Assembly: GCF_023093595.1 (NCBI RefSeq)
Contig: NZ_JALLIK010000101.1
Span: 40,075-104,074, forward strand
Direction of reading: 5' to 3'
Length of the DNA stretch: 64,000 nucleotides
DNA from: Thauera aromatica_A
GTDB lineage: Bacteria; Pseudomonadota; Gammaproteobacteria; Burkholderiales; Rhodocyclaceae
Shown here: one piece after another, positions 18,298 through 27,546 of the stretch
Numbering within the stretch: the first letter of the stretch is position 1
How the letters are laid out: every line of letters starts with the position of its first letter
The notes under the pieces: model-generated
Seen by the model: only the letters and a program-made list of their open reading frames with translations
The model's database searches: none
Told to the model about the DNA's origin: nothing
Program-made: the position numbers and the translations under genes

Positions 18298-19491
18298 ATG
18301 AACCTTCCCTCCCTCGACTTCGGACTCGGTGAAACCATCGGCGCGCTGCGCGACTCGGTGCGGGCTTTTTGCCGCGCCGAAATCGCCCCGCGCGCGGCCG
18401 GGATCGACCGTGGCAACGCATTCCCCGCCGATCTGTGGGCCAAGCTCGGCGCGCTCGGGGTCCATGGCATGACGGTCGGCGAAGAATATGGCGGCACGGC
18501 CCTCGGCTATCTGGCGCACATCGTCGTGATGGAAGAGATTTCCCGCGCTTCGGCGGCCGTCGGCCTGTCCTACGCCGCCCACTCCAACCTGTGCATCAAC
18601 CAGATCCACCGCCACGGCACCGAACGCCAGAAGCGCCGGTTCCTGCCGCCGCTGATTGCCGGCGACTACGTGGGCGCACTCGCGATGTCCGAATCCGAGG
18701 CCGGCTCCGACGTTCTCGGCATGAGATTGCGCGCCGAACGCAAGGGCGATCGTTTCATCCTCGACGGCAGCAAGATGTGGATCACCAACGGCGGCGACGC
18801 CGACGTTCTGGTGGTGTATGCCCGGACCGGGAGCGCCGGGCGCAGCGAGCGGGGGCAGGAAGGAATTACCGCGTTCCTGGTCGAAAAAGGAATGAAGGGG
18901 TTCAGCCACGGCACCCATCTCGACAAGCTCGGAATGCGCGGCTCGAACACCTATCCGCTGTTTTTCGACGAGGTCGAGGTGCCGGTGGACAACGTCCTCG
19001 GCGGCGAGGCGAACATCGGCCGCGGCGTCCGGGTGCTGATGTCGGGGCTGGATTACGAGCGTGCGGTGCTCGCCGGCGGGCCGCTCGGGATCATGGCGGC
19101 GTGCATGGACGCGGTCCTGCCCTATGTGCATGAGCGCAGGCAGTTCGGCGCCCCGATCGGGGAGTTCCAGCTGATGCAGGGCAAGATCGCCGACATGTAC
19201 GCGACCTGGTCGGCCTGCCGTGCCTATGCCTATGCCGTCGGCCGGGCCTGCGACCGCGGCGATCATGCGCGCGGATTGAGGAAGGATGCCGCCGGGGTGA
19301 TCCTGTACACCGCAGAGAAGGCGACCTGGATGGCCGGCGAGGCAATCCAGGCGCTGGGCGGAGTCGGCTACACCAGCGAATGCGCCACCGGCCGCCTGTG
19401 GCGCGACGCCAAGCTCTACGAGATCGGCGCCGGCACGAGCGAGATCCGGCGCATGCTGATCGGCCGCGAGCTGTTCGCCGAGACGCGCTGA
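18298..19491 (+). CDS. liuA: Isovaleryl-CoA dehydrogenase
   Basis: 397-residue FAD acyl-CoA dehydrogenase oxidising isovaleryl-CoA to 3-methylcrotonyl-CoA in leucine breakdown. ACAD signatures are AMSESEAGSD and WITNGGDADV. The segment GLDYERAVLAGGPLG carries the catalytic glutamate at the place typical of isovaleryl-CoA dehydrogenases rather than short-chain enzymes. QALGGVGYTSE and YEIGAGTSEIRRMLIGR close the fold. The start ATG at 18298 follows AAGGAG (18285-18290). It heads the liu cluster. The 272-bp upstream region is AT-rich around 18095-18140 and probably holds divergent promoters, but no clear regulator site was identified. Confidence 0.93.
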   Translation: MNLPSLDFGLGETIGALRDSVRAFCRAEIAPRAAGIDRGNAFPADLWAKLGALGVHGMTVGEEYGGTALGYLAHIVVMEEISRASAAVGLSYAAHSNLCINQIHRHGTERQKRRFLPPLIAGDYVGALAMSESEAGSDVLGMRLRAERKGDRFILDGSKMWITNGGDADVLVVYARTGSAGRSERGQEGITAFLVEKGMKGFSHGTHLDKLGMRGSNTYPLFFDEVEVPVDNVLGGEANIGRGVRVLMSGLDYERAVLAGGPLGIMAACMDAVLPYVHERRQFGAPIGEFQLMQGKIADMYATWSACRAYAYAVGRACDRGDHARGLRKDAAGVILYTAEKATWMAGEAIQALGGVGYTSECATGRLWRDAKLYEIGAGTSEIRRMLIGRELFAETR

Positions 19492-19553
19492 ACGGCGCTG
19501 CGGTGCAGTAGCCGCGGGGCGGACGGTCGCGCAGGATTACGGGGAGAAACGCC

Positions 19554-20756
<1,203 letters not shown>

Positions 20757-20767
20757 GGGGGGCACGG

Positions 20768-21265
20768 TCAGGCGCCGGCTGCCGGTGGCGGAGGCCTGTC
20801 CGGCAGCGCCCGGCACGCGGCGACGAGGGCGAGGCCGAACACGAGGTGGGTGAGCAGGGTGGTGCCGCCGCGCGCCACCGTGAACCAGGGAAACAGCAGG
20901 GTGAATCCGTGCAGGTTGACGGCGTAGAGGGCGAGGCCGTAGAGCGCCCCGCCGGCAAGGGCGGAGGCCGTCCCCCGCCGGCGTGCGAAGGGCCGCGCAA
21001 GTGCGGCACAGGCGATCGACAGCGCGAAATGGATCAGGGTCGCGGCGAGCAGCACGTCCCAGCGCCACTCCGGCGCCGCTGCCAGCACGGCCTCGCCCAT
21101 CACGATGGCGGCGGTGAGGCGCGCGTCGCGCAGCAAGGTGGCGAGCACCGGCGTGCCTTCCAGCGACCACAGCAGGATCTGTACCGCGGTCGCCAGGGTG
21201 CCGGCGAACACGCCCGCGAGCGTCACCGCCGCCAGCGGCGCGCGCCAGCTCCGTGCCCCGTTCAT
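20768..21265 (-). CDS. Small multi-pass membrane protein of unknown function
   Basis: 165-residue hydrophobic protein, about four membrane segments (for example LAAVTLAGVFAGTLATAVQI, VLLAATLIHFALSIACAALA and LVFGLALVAACRAL). No catalytic motif is recognised. The start ATG at 21265 overlaps the stop of the upstream SRPBCC gene by 4 nt (ATGA), so the two are translationally coupled. Together with the next two genes it forms a minus-strand insertion inside the plus-strand liu cluster. Confidence 0.7.
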   Translation of the reverse strand: MNGARSWRAPLAAVTLAGVFAGTLATAVQILLWSLEGTPVLATLLRDARLTAAIVMGEAVLAAAPEWRWDVLLAATLIHFALSIACAALARPFARRRGTASALAGGALYGLALYAVNLHGFTLLFPWFTVARGGTTLLTHLVFGLALVAACRALPDRPPPPAAGA

Positions 21266-21747
21266 GGCCCGGGGGCGCTGCCGCGCACCTGCAGGTGGCG
21301 TGCGAGGCCGATGCCGCCGGCGCGCATCAAGGCGTCGTGGTTCCAGCACAGCAGCGGCTTCGCCACTGTGGCGAGCACATTCATCCAGCGTCGCGTGGTG
21401 CGGATCTGCCAGTCGTAGCGTACGGCGACGAGGCTGCCGCGGCGCTCGAGGCGGAAGCGGCCGCTGCCCTCAAGCTCGCCCTCGACCCGGCCTTCGAGCA
21501 GGTGCAGCGGCTCGACCCGGGTCACCTGCGCAACGAAACTGAGCCGGTAGGGCAGCACGCTGCGGCAGAGGTAGTGCCGGCGGGCGCCGACGCCATCGGC
21601 AGCGCCGTGCCCGAGGGTGCGCACCTGTTCGATGCCGGGCCACCAGCGCGGCCAGCTCTCGGCATCGAACACCGCCTCCCACACCGCCTCGAGCGGTGCC
21701 TCGAATTCCCAGAACGTGGTGAGCCGGTAGTGTTCGGCGGTGCGCAT
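21262..21747 (-). CDS. SRPBCC (START-like) family protein
   Basis: 161-residue protein with the helix-grip fold signature of polyketide cyclase/START-like proteins: EFEAPLEAVWEAVFDAESWP near the N-terminus and a hydrophobic C-terminal helix (MNVLATVAKPLLCWNH). Such proteins bind hydrophobic ligands. The ATG at 21747 (MRTAEHYRLTT) is preferred; a GTG nine codons earlier is possible. It is translationally coupled to the membrane protein that follows. Confidence 0.75.
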   Translation of the reverse strand: MRTAEHYRLTTFWEFEAPLEAVWEAVFDAESWPRWWPGIEQVRTLGHGAADGVGARRHYLCRSVLPYRLSFVAQVTRVEPLHLLEGRVEGELEGSGRFRLERRGSLVAVRYDWQIRTTRRWMNVLATVAKPLLCWNHDALMRAGGIGLARHLQVRGSAPGP

Positions 21748-21781
21748 GCGGGTCTCGCAGGAGTGGGTCTGCACTCGAAGG

Positions 21782-22366
21782 TCAGGGGGTGAACAAGCGC
21801 TCGGGAAAAACGACTCCGGTTTCGACTTCGCTCAGGACGACGGTCTCGATCGGGCTGCCGTCGGCGGCGAAGCTCTCCACCCGCAGCGGAAAGTGCGTGG
21901 CGTGCGCGAACCAGACCCGGTAGCGATACACGTCACCGACGTGAGCGCCCGCTTCGCCTGCGATTTCCATCCCGATCGCGGCGTGGCCGTCGACCTCGGT
22001 CGCGCCAAGCGGCGTGGCGTGGCCCTGCGCACGCAGCCGCTGCAGGTTGTCGAGCAGGGCGCCGACGTGTGAGCGGTCGATGCGATGACCGCGGCGGTCG
22101 CGCACCAGACGGTTGTCGGGCGCCAGCGACAACGACAGCACGCGCTCCGTACCGAAGGGCCACAGCCGCACCCGGCGTGTATCCGGATCGTAGATCAGCA
22201 CCGCCCCCCGGTTCGGGTTCAGCATCTCGATGCGCACCCACCCCGGCTTGCGGTAGAAGTAACGCATCAGCCGGCGTTCGCCGTCGGCGGCGACCGCGCG
22301 CACCGTCGCCCGATAGTTGTCGAGAGCGCGGAACGCGGTTTCGACTTCGGTCAGGAGGTCGCCCAT
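21782..22366 (-). CDS. LolA-like / DUF1571-type protein
   Basis: 194-residue protein resembling the outer-membrane-lipoprotein-sorting fold: TEVETAFRALDNYRATVRAV, then YFYRKPGWVRIEMLNP and GAVLIYDPDTRRVRLWPFG, the beta-sheet pattern of LolA/LolB relatives. No signal peptide is visible at the chosen start (MGDLLTEVETAF, ATG 22366), so its location is uncertain; a longer form upstream has no obvious start. It lies 34 bp upstream of the SRPBCC gene, probably co-transcribed. Function unknown. Confidence 0.7.
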   Translation of the reverse strand: MGDLLTEVETAFRALDNYRATVRAVAADGERRLMRYFYRKPGWVRIEMLNPNRGAVLIYDPDTRRVRLWPFGTERVLSLSLAPDNRLVRDRRGHRIDRSHVGALLDNLQRLRAQGHATPLGATEVDGHAAIGMEIAGEAGAHVGDVYRYRVWFAHATHFPLRVESFAADGSPIETVVLSEVETGVVFPERLFTP

Positions 22367-22615
22367 CCCGTGTTCCCGTTGGCTGTTGATCAAATACCAT
22401 TCGTCGACCCCGTGGCCGAAAAATGGTTGCTCCCTGCAGAGTTTGCCGCACGGGCACGGTCCCTGTGGTCCGCACTCCCGGCACTTGCCCGCGCGGCGAG
22501 GCTGGCGCAAGGTCGACCACGGCTTGCGACTGCGAGCATGATGAACCCACCCTTCATGCGCCCCCCGCCGCTGTCCGGCGGGTGCATCGAGGGCGTACCC
22601 GACGAGGACATCCCC

Positions 22616-24223
22616 ATGAGCGTGATCGAATCCGGCATCGATATCCGCAGCCCGCTCTTCCAGGCCAACGCCGCGGCGATGCGTGCGCTGGTGGAGGATC
22701 TGCGCGCGAAGGTGGCGGCAGTCGGCCGCGGCGGAGACGAAGCCGCGCGCGCGCGCCACACCGCGCGCGGCAAGCTGCTCGCGCGCGAGCGCATCGCCCG
22801 CCTGCTCGACCCGGGCACGCCCTTCCTCGAGATCGGCCAGCTTGCCGCGCTCGGCCTGTACGACGACGAAGCCCCTTGCGCGGGGCTCGTTGCCGGCATC
22901 GGTCGGGTCGAAGGCACCGAATGCATGATTGTCGCCAACGATGCCACGGTGAAGGGCGGCACCTATTACCCGCTGACGGTCAAGAAGCATCTGCGCGCGC
23001 AGGAGATCGCGGCGCAGAACCGGCTGCCCTGCCTCTACCTGGTCGACTCGGGCGGCGCCTTCCTCCCCCGCCAGGACGAAGTCTTCCCCGACCGTGAGCA
23101 CTTCGGCCGCATCTTCTACAACCAGGCCAACCTGTCCGCCCAGGGCATCCCCCAGATCGCGGTGGTGATGGGCTCGTGCACCGCCGGCGGCGCCTACGTG
23201 CCGGCGATGGCGGACGAAGCCGTGATCGTGCGCGACCAGGGCACGATCTTCATCGGCGGCCCGCCGCTGGTGAAGGCGGCCACCGGCGAGGTGGTGAGCG
23301 CCGAGGAACTCGGCGGCTGCGACGTCCATACCCGGATCTCGGGGGTGGCCGACCACCTCGCCGACGATGATGCCCATGCGCTCCATCTCGCCCGCCGCAT
23401 CGTCGCCAACCTCAACCGGGTGAAGACGGTGGGCCTCGCCCTCGGCGACGGCGAGGCGCCGTGCTACGACCCCGAGGAACTCTACGGCATCGTCCCCACC
23501 GACCTGCGCAAGCCTTTCGACGTGCGCGAACTCCTCGCCCGCGTGGTCGACGGCTCGCGCTTCGACGAATTCAAGGCGCGCTACGGCACTACCCTGGTGT
23601 GCGGCTTCGCCCACCTCCACGGCTATCCGTTGGGAATCGTCGCCAACAACGGCATCCTGTTCGGCGAGTCGGCACAGAAAGGCGCGCATTTCATCGAACT
23701 GTGCGGCCAGCGCGGCATCCCCTTGCTGTTCGTGCAGAACGTCACCGGCTTCATGGTCGGGCGCCGCTACGAGAACGCCGGTATCGCCAGGGAGGGGGCC
23801 AAGCTGGTCACCGCGGTGGCGACGGTGCAGGTGCCCAAGCTCACCGTGATCGTCGGCGGCAGTTTCGGTGCCGGCAACTACGGCATGTGCGGGCGCGCCT
23901 ACGCCCCGCGCTTCCTGTGGATGTGGCCGAATGCGCGGATCTCGGTGATGGGCGGCGAGCAGGCCGCGAGCGTGCTCGCCACCGTGCGCCGCGATGCCAT
24001 CGAGGCCGGCGGCGGACAGTGGAGCGCGGCGCAGGAAGAAGCTTTCCGCGCCCCGATCCGGGTGCAGTACGAAGTCCAGGGCCACCCCTATTACGCGAGC
24101 GCGCGCCTGTGGGACGATGGCGTCATCGATCCGGTGCAGACCCGCCGCGTGCTCGCCCTGTCGCTGTCGGCGGCGCTCAACGCCCCGATTGAGCCGACCA
24201 AATTCGGCGTGTTCAGGATGTGA
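22616..24223 (+). CDS. liuB: 3-Methylcrotonyl-CoA carboxylase carboxyltransferase (beta) subunit
   Basis: 535-residue acyl-CoA carboxyltransferase that moves CO2 from biotin to 3-methylcrotonyl-CoA. The N-terminal half contains VDSGGAFLPRQDEVFPDREHF, the segment typical of MCC beta subunits; the C-terminal half holds FVQNVTGFMVGRRYE and GGSFGAGNYGMCGRAY. Length fits the family (about 535). The start ATG is at 22616 with GAGGA about 10 nt upstream. It begins the liuBCDE run; the gap to liuC is 74 bp. The 249-bp region upstream separates it from the divergent LolA-like gene. Confidence 0.94.
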   Translation: MSVIESGIDIRSPLFQANAAAMRALVEDLRAKVAAVGRGGDEAARARHTARGKLLARERIARLLDPGTPFLEIGQLAALGLYDDEAPCAGLVAGIGRVEGTECMIVANDATVKGGTYYPLTVKKHLRAQEIAAQNRLPCLYLVDSGGAFLPRQDEVFPDREHFGRIFYNQANLSAQGIPQIAVVMGSCTAGGAYVPAMADEAVIVRDQGTIFIGGPPLVKAATGEVVSAEELGGCDVHTRISGVADHLADDDAHALHLARRIVANLNRVKTVGLALGDGEAPCYDPEELYGIVPTDLRKPFDVRELLARVVDGSRFDEFKARYGTTLVCGFAHLHGYPLGIVANNGILFGESAQKGAHFIELCGQRGIPLLFVQNVTGFMVGRRYENAGIAREGAKLVTAVATVQVPKLTVIVGGSFGAGNYGMCGRAYAPRFLWMWPNARISVMGGEQAASVLATVRRDAIEAGGGQWSAAQEEAFRAPIRVQYEVQGHPYYASARLWDDGVIDPVQTRRVLALSLSAALNAPIEPTKFGVFRM

Positions 24224-24297
24224 ATACAAGGGTCCGGCCGTGACCCGACAAAAATGGCCGGACCACAAATACCCAACCCCAGCAAGGAGACTAGAAG

Positions 24298-25083
24298 ATG
24301 TACGAAACCCTGGAAATCGAGGTCGCGGGCGGCGTGGCGACGGTGTGGATGAACCGCCCGGCGGTGCATAACGCGTTCAATGCGCAGCTGATCGCCGATC
24401 TGACCGCGGCCTGCTGCGCGCTCGAGGCCGACGAAGCGGTGCGGGTGGTGGTGCTCGCCGGGCGCGGCAAGAGCTTTTCCGCCGGCGCCGACCTCAACTG
24501 GATGAAGGCGGCTGCGGCCGCCAGCGTCGATGAGAACCTCGCCGATGCGCGCCGCCTGGCGGCGATGCTGGGCACGCTCGCCGAGATGGCCAAGCCCACC
24601 CTCGCCCGCGTGCACGGCGCGGCGCTGGGCGGCGGCATGGGCCTGGCTTCGGCCTGCGACATCTGCATCGCCGCGGAGGCGGCGGTGTTCGCCACCTCCG
24701 AGGTGCGCTTCGGCATCATCCCTTCGGCGATCAGCCCCTACGTGATCCGCGCCATCGGCGCGCGCCAGGCCGGACGCTACTTCCAGAGCGGCGAGCGGAT
24801 CGGTGCCGCGCGCGCCCGCGAAATCGGCCTCGTGCACGAAGTCGTCGCCGCCGAAGCGCTCGACGCCAAAGTGGGCGAAGTCGTCGCCGCGCTGCTGCAA
24901 GGCGGGCCGCAGGCGCAGGCTGCGGCTAAAGACCTGATCCGCGCCGTCGCCCACCAGCCGCTCGGCGATGAGGTCGCCGAGGACACCGCGCGCCGCATCG
25001 CCGCCCTGCGCGCCACCGCCGAAGCACGCGAAGGGCTCGACGCCTTCCTCGCCAAGCGCCCCGCCGCCTGGGTACCGCGCTGA
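24298..25083 (+). CDS. liuC: Methylglutaconyl-CoA hydratase (enoyl-CoA hydratase family)
   Basis: 261-residue crotonase-fold enzyme hydrating 3-methylglutaconyl-CoA to HMG-CoA. The oxyanion-hole segments are GRGKSFSAGADLNWMK and HGAALGGGMGLASACD; the segment FATSEVRFGIIPSAISPYV is characteristic of the LiuC subgroup. ATG 24298 is preceded by AAGGAG. The stop at 25083 lies 8 bp before the tandem repeats that lead into liuD. Confidence 0.92.
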   Translation: MYETLEIEVAGGVATVWMNRPAVHNAFNAQLIADLTAACCALEADEAVRVVVLAGRGKSFSAGADLNWMKAAAAASVDENLADARRLAAMLGTLAEMAKPTLARVHGAALGGGMGLASACDICIAAEAAVFATSEVRFGIIPSAISPYVIRAIGARQAGRYFQSGERIGAARAREIGLVHEVVAAEALDAKVGEVVAALLQGGPQAQAAAKDLIRAVAHQPLGDEVAEDTARRIAALRATAEAREGLDAFLAKRPAAWVPR

Positions 25084-25090
25084 GGGGGGC

Positions 25091-25374
25091 GGAGGCACGG
25101 CATGTTCGACAAAATCCTGATCGCCAACCGCGGTGACCCGGCGCGCAGCGCCACAGCGGCGGAGCCAAAACGGATGGCATGCGCAAGCATGCACAGGCGA
25201 TTTCACCGCGGAGGCACGGCATGTTCGACAAGATCCTGATCGCCAACCGCGGTGACCCGGCGCGCAGCGCCACAGCGGCGGAGCCAAAACGGATGGCATG
25301 CGCGAGCATGCACAGGCGATTTCACCGCGGAGGCACGGCATGTTCGACAAGATCCTGATCGCCAACCGCGGTGA
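25091..25374 (+). repeat. 119-bp tandem repeat duplicating the liuD start region
   Basis: Two full 119-bp units start at 25091 and 25210, and a third partial copy (25329-25374) is the true liuD start. Each copy contains GGAGG, ATGTTCGAC and the first 11 codons of liuD (MFDKILIANRG), so ATGs at 25102 and 25221 mimic the real start at 25340. The units then diverge into unrelated DNA ending in a hairpin GCATGC-GCAA-GCATGC (unit 1) or GCATGC-GCGA-GCATGC (unit 2). Only two differences were noticed between units. Translation from the decoy ATGs would stop after 45 codons in each case. Confidence 0.95.
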
Positions 25375-25382
25375 AATCGCCT
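25314..25382 (+). promoter_or_regulatory. 17-bp inverted repeat enclosing the liuD start codon
   Basis: AGGCGATTTCACCGCGG (25314-25330) is the exact reverse complement of 25366-25382, inside liuD codons 9-15. The 35-nt loop holds the start ATG (25340), and the GGAGG ribosome site straddles the stem end. In mRNA this could form a strong stem around the translation start. Whether it regulates liuD is inference. Confidence 0.6.
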
Positions 25383-27496
25383 GCCGGGTGATCCGCACGG
25401 CCCGCCGCCTGGGCATCCGCACGGTGGCGGTGTATTCCGACGCGGATGCCGGCGCGCGCCATGTGCGCCTGGCCGATGAGGCGCTGCGGATCGGTCCGGC
25501 GCCGGCGCGCGACAGCTATCTCGCGATCGAGCGCATCCTCGCCGCGGCGCAGCGCAGCGGCGTGCAGGCGATCCACCCCGGCTACGGTTTCCTGTCCGAG
25601 AACGCGGATTTCAGCGAAGCCTGCGCCCGCGCCGGCGTGATCTTCATCGGCCCACCGGCGGCGGCGATCCGCGCGATGGGCTCGAAAGCGGAGGCGAAGC
25701 GGCGGATGGAAGCTGCGGGCGTGCCGGTCACTCCCGGCTACCACGGCGACGACCAGCGCCCGGGCGGCCTGCGCGCGCAGGCCGACGCCCTCGGCTACCC
25801 GGTGCTGATCAAGGCCGTCGCCGGCGGCGGCGGCAAGGGCATGCGGGTGGTCGGTCAGTCCGCAGACTTCATCGACCTGCTCGCCGCGTGCCGGCGCGAG
25901 GCCGCCGCCAGCTTCGGCGACGAGCGTGTGCTGATCGAAAAATACCTCGTCCGCCCGCGCCACATCGAAGTGCAGATCTTCGCCGATGCCCATGGCCACT
26001 GCGTCCATCTGTTCGAGCGTGACTGCTCGGTGCAGCGCCGCCACCAGAAAGTGCTGGAGGAAGCACCCGCCCCCGGCATCGACCCGGCGCAGCGCGCGGC
26101 GATGGGGCAGGCGGCGGTGGCGGCGGCGCAGGCGGTGGGCTACGTCGGCGCCGGCACGGTGGAGTTCATCGTCGGCGAGGCGGGTGCCGCGCCCGCGGCC
26201 TTCTACTTCATGGAGATGAACACCCGGCTGCAGGTCGAGCATCCGGTCACCGAGATGATCACCGGGCTCGATCTGGTCGAGTGGCAGCTGCGCGTGGCCG
26301 CGGGCGAGCCGCTGCCGCTCGCCCAGGCGCAGCTGCAGATCCGTGGCCACGCGATCGAGGCGCGGATCTATGCGGAAGACCCGGCGAAGGGCTTCCTGCC
26401 CGCCACCGGGCGTCTGCATCACCTTGCGCTGCCGGCCGAGTCGGTGCATGTGCGCATCGATGCCGGCGTCGACGAAGGCGACGAGATCGGCCCGCACTAC
26501 GATCCGCTGATCGCCAAGCTGATCGTGTGGGAGGAGGGCGGCGCGGATAGGGCCACCGACGGACCGGATGTGCGGGGGGGAGGAACCGGCGACGTTGTCG
26601 CCAGCGGTGGAACGCCGCTGCCGCCGCCTGCCGCGGGTGGCAGCCGCGAGCGCGCCCGGCTGCGCCTGCTGCAGGCGCTGGGCGATTTCCACATCGTCGG
26701 CGTGGCCCACAACATCGACTTCCTGTCGCGCCTGGCAGCGTGCCCGGCCTTTGCCCGCGCCGAGCTCGACACCGCCCTGATCGAGCGTGAACAGGCTTGT
26801 CTGTTCCCCGCCGACGACCCGGTGCCCGGAGAAGTCTGGCAGCTTGCCGCGCTCGCCGAACTGCTGCGCGAGGCCGAGGCCGGCGCTGAGGCGGCGCGCC
26901 GCAGTGCTGATCCGCGCTCGCCGTGGCATGTGCGCGATGGCTGGCGGCTGAACGCGAATGCCCGCCGCGAGCTGGTGTTTCGCAATGGGGGGGCGCGGCA
27001 GGCGGTGGTGGTCGAATACCGCGCCGATGCGTACCGCCTCTGCCTCGATCCTGCTTCCGGTGCCGGCGCCACCCCCGGCGTCGATGCCGCTGCCTGGCTG
27101 CCGGCGCGTGGCGAACTCGGTGCCCGCGGCCAGCTGCGTGCCGAACTCGACGGCCGCCGTCTCGATGCCACCGTGATCGCCGCCGGGGAACGTCGCCACC
27201 TTTTCCTGCATGGCCGCAGCTGGGTGCTGGTTCGCGTCGACCCGTTGGCGCAGGCTGCCGGCGAGCGCGTCGCCGAGGGCAGCCTGCGCGCGCCGATGCC
27301 GGGGCGGGTGGTGGCCCTTCTCACGCCGCCCGGACTCAGGGTGGACAAGGGCACGGCGCTGCTGACCCTGGAGGCGATGAAGATGGAGCACACCCTCACC
27401 GCTCCCGTTGCCGGGACGGTGAAGGTTTTCCACTGTGCGGTCGGCGACCAGGTCGAGGATGGCGCCGAACTGCTCGAATTCGAACCTGAACCCTGA
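25340..27496 (+). CDS. liuD: 3-Methylcrotonyl-CoA carboxylase biotin-containing (alpha) subunit
   Basis: 718-residue biotin carboxylase plus biotin carrier. The biotin carboxylase domain (1-445) begins MFDKILIANRGEIACRV, with the ATP loop VAGGGGKGMRVV, the motif EMNTRLQVEHPVTE and GPHYDPLIAKLIVW. The C-terminal biotinyl domain carries the biotinylated lysine in LEAMKMEHT (Lys681). It partners with LiuB. An odd Gly/Pro-rich stretch at about residues 401-434, ending PLPPPAAGGSRE, interrupts the normally compact region after LIVW. ATG 25340 is chosen over two decoy copies upstream because only this frame stays open. Confidence 0.94.
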   Translation: MFDKILIANRGEIACRVIRTARRLGIRTVAVYSDADAGARHVRLADEALRIGPAPARDSYLAIERILAAAQRSGVQAIHPGYGFLSENADFSEACARAGVIFIGPPAAAIRAMGSKAEAKRRMEAAGVPVTPGYHGDDQRPGGLRAQADALGYPVLIKAVAGGGGKGMRVVGQSADFIDLLAACRREAAASFGDERVLIEKYLVRPRHIEVQIFADAHGHCVHLFERDCSVQRRHQKVLEEAPAPGIDPAQRAAMGQAAVAAAQAVGYVGAGTVEFIVGEAGAAPAAFYFMEMNTRLQVEHPVTEMITGLDLVEWQLRVAAGEPLPLAQAQLQIRGHAIEARIYAEDPAKGFLPATGRLHHLALPAESVHVRIDAGVDEGDEIGPHYDPLIAKLIVWEEGGADRATDGPDVRGGGTGDVVASGGTPLPPPAAGGSRERARLRLLQALGDFHIVGVAHNIDFLSRLAACPAFARAELDTALIEREQACLFPADDPVPGEVWQLAALAELLREAEAGAEAARRSADPRSPWHVRDGWRLNANARRELVFRNGGARQAVVVEYRADAYRLCLDPASGAGATPGVDAAAWLPARGELGARGQLRAELDGRRLDATVIAAGERRHLFLHGRSWVLVRVDPLAQAAGERVAEGSLRAPMPGRVVALLTPPGLRVDKGTALLTLEAMKMEHTLTAPVAGTVKVFHCAVGDQVEDGAELLEFEPEP
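26588..26620 (+). repeat. Two adjacent hairpins inside liuD coding region
   Basis: GGCGACGTTGTCGCC (26588-26602) is a perfect 6-bp stem with a 3-nt loop; CAGCGG (26602-26607) pairs with CCGCTG (26615-26620). Both fall in the segment encoding the extra Gly/Pro-rich residues of LiuD and look like a small REP-type palindromic element captured in frame. Confidence 0.55.
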
Positions 27497-27546
27497 GCGG
27501 AGGGGCGTGCGTTGCGCCCGTGCCCGACCGGAATGAGGAATCCGCC

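Noticed and set aside
25091..25374. Possible CRISPR-like repeat array
   Set aside because: Only two to three 119-bp copies without spacers, each a copy of the liuD 5' end.
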